DNA of 64,000 nucleotides from positions 4,805,375 through 4,869,374 of the forward strand of contig OZ025872.1 of the NCBI GenBank assembly GCA_964019415.1. The letters run 5' to 3'. Positions 63,506 through 64,000 of this stretch are shown one piece after another; position 1 is the first letter of the stretch, and every line of letters starts with the position of its first letter. Below the pieces are notes generated by a model. That model was not told the origin of the DNA. It ran no database searches and saw only the letters and a list, made by a program, of their open reading frames with translations. The translations under genes were made by a program, and so were the position numbers. This DNA comes from Ianthella basta. Its lineage: Eukaryota; Porifera; Demospongiae; Verongiida; Ianthellidae.

Positions 63506-64000
63506 AAAGGTGGCTCCTTCTATGCCTTGAATGGGACCGAGTCATTCGTAACGTAGCGATAGTGGCTGGTAGACATGGCGACGGGAGGCTATCCGTGTTT
63601 CTAGAATTGATATCCCTCCTCATCAAAACCAAGCAGAGTGCACCGGGAGAAGTTACGTAGCTAGTCCCTAGCTGGCTCTACTCTGGTATGGCTACGACAT
63701 TCCCTAGATTGAACTGTGTTGACAGTGACAGAACAGTGACGGCACATGCTCAGACTAGACAGGGAATTGTTCACGCTTTCCTTCACGACTTCCCCTCTTT
63801 TGCCATTACCTGCTGCATCCCTATCCCTCCACAGAGCCCCTTGCTGTGCAGACACAGCACCTCGTGGCTGTGTGGAGCAGATCAGCAAGTGGGCCCGTAC
63901 TGGCGTAACTACCACCTATCATGTTCTGGCCCTTAAGGTTCACATCCCCCACTGAATGGTTTCCTCACTGCTGTGCTGCAGACCACTGCTCTGAAGAACA
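63506..64000. other. Right end of window, possible exon
   Basis: A plus-strand ATG frame at 63688-63936 (MATTFPRLNCVDSDRTV) of 82 codons is open to a stop, and a tccacag acceptor lies at about 63825-63831. Neither gives a recognisable protein. Confidence 0.25.

Overview
This window looks like nuclear DNA of an early-branching animal, most likely a demosponge. The evidence is multi-exon genes with GT/AG introns, death-fold domains (Death and CARD) joined to ankyrin repeats, an EGF-like exon, a tyrosine-kinase-like (TKL-type) kinase, a LINE, many short inverted-repeat transposons and very long (TG)n microsatellites. The phylum is inferred from gene content. No rRNA, tRNA or CRISPR was seen.

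Most of the window (about 1-3.4 kb and 17-57 kb) is a cluster of paralogous ankyrin genes. Two are complete and I could join them exon by exon with every reading phase agreeing. Gene B (18187-34848, minus, 19 coding exons, about 1033 aa) reads N-terminal segment, Death domain, large uncharacterised module, coiled coil, 8 ankyrin repeats, stop. Gene C (45657-57301, minus, 15 coding exons, about 715 aa) reads shortened N-terminus, CARD, short helix, 13 ankyrin repeats, stop. Both use phase-1 junctions around the death-fold exon and phase-0 junctions around every ankyrin exon, so B and C differ by a Death/CARD swap plus a different number of repeat exons. Gene E (35878-40275, plus) is an opposite-strand paralog with two frameshifts. 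Gene D (41637-43923, minus) and gene A (1206-2788, minus) are partial paralogs. Six recurring exon classes are used: 63-nt linker, 105-nt, 102-nt, 204-nt (two repeats), 102-nt alternate, and a 198-nt terminal exon.

The left flank (3-17 kb) holds minus-strand exons of an unrecognised gene (5.6-7.5 kb), one plus-strand EGF exon (8.9 kb), a 33-34 bp minisatellite (9.3-10.1 kb), and two incomplete plus-strand copies of an aminoglycoside-phosphotransferase/ACAD11-like gene (12.1-13.6 and 15.8-16.9 kb). The right flank holds a 2.3 kb TTAA-flanked transposon (57.6-59.9 kb), a kinase first exon (61132-61971, minus) and about 2 kb with little recognisable content.

Mobile DNA sits mainly in introns: a 5'-truncated LINE (20.5-22.1 kb), hAT-like elements (14.2-15.2 and 33.2-33.6 kb), a long-TIR element carrying a 67-codon ORF (24.6-25.3 kb), palindromic insertions (45.2 kb and others) and several MITEs. 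The (TG)n tracts inside gene B and C introns were copied along with the exons, which suggests the repeats grew by duplicating whole exon-plus-intron units.
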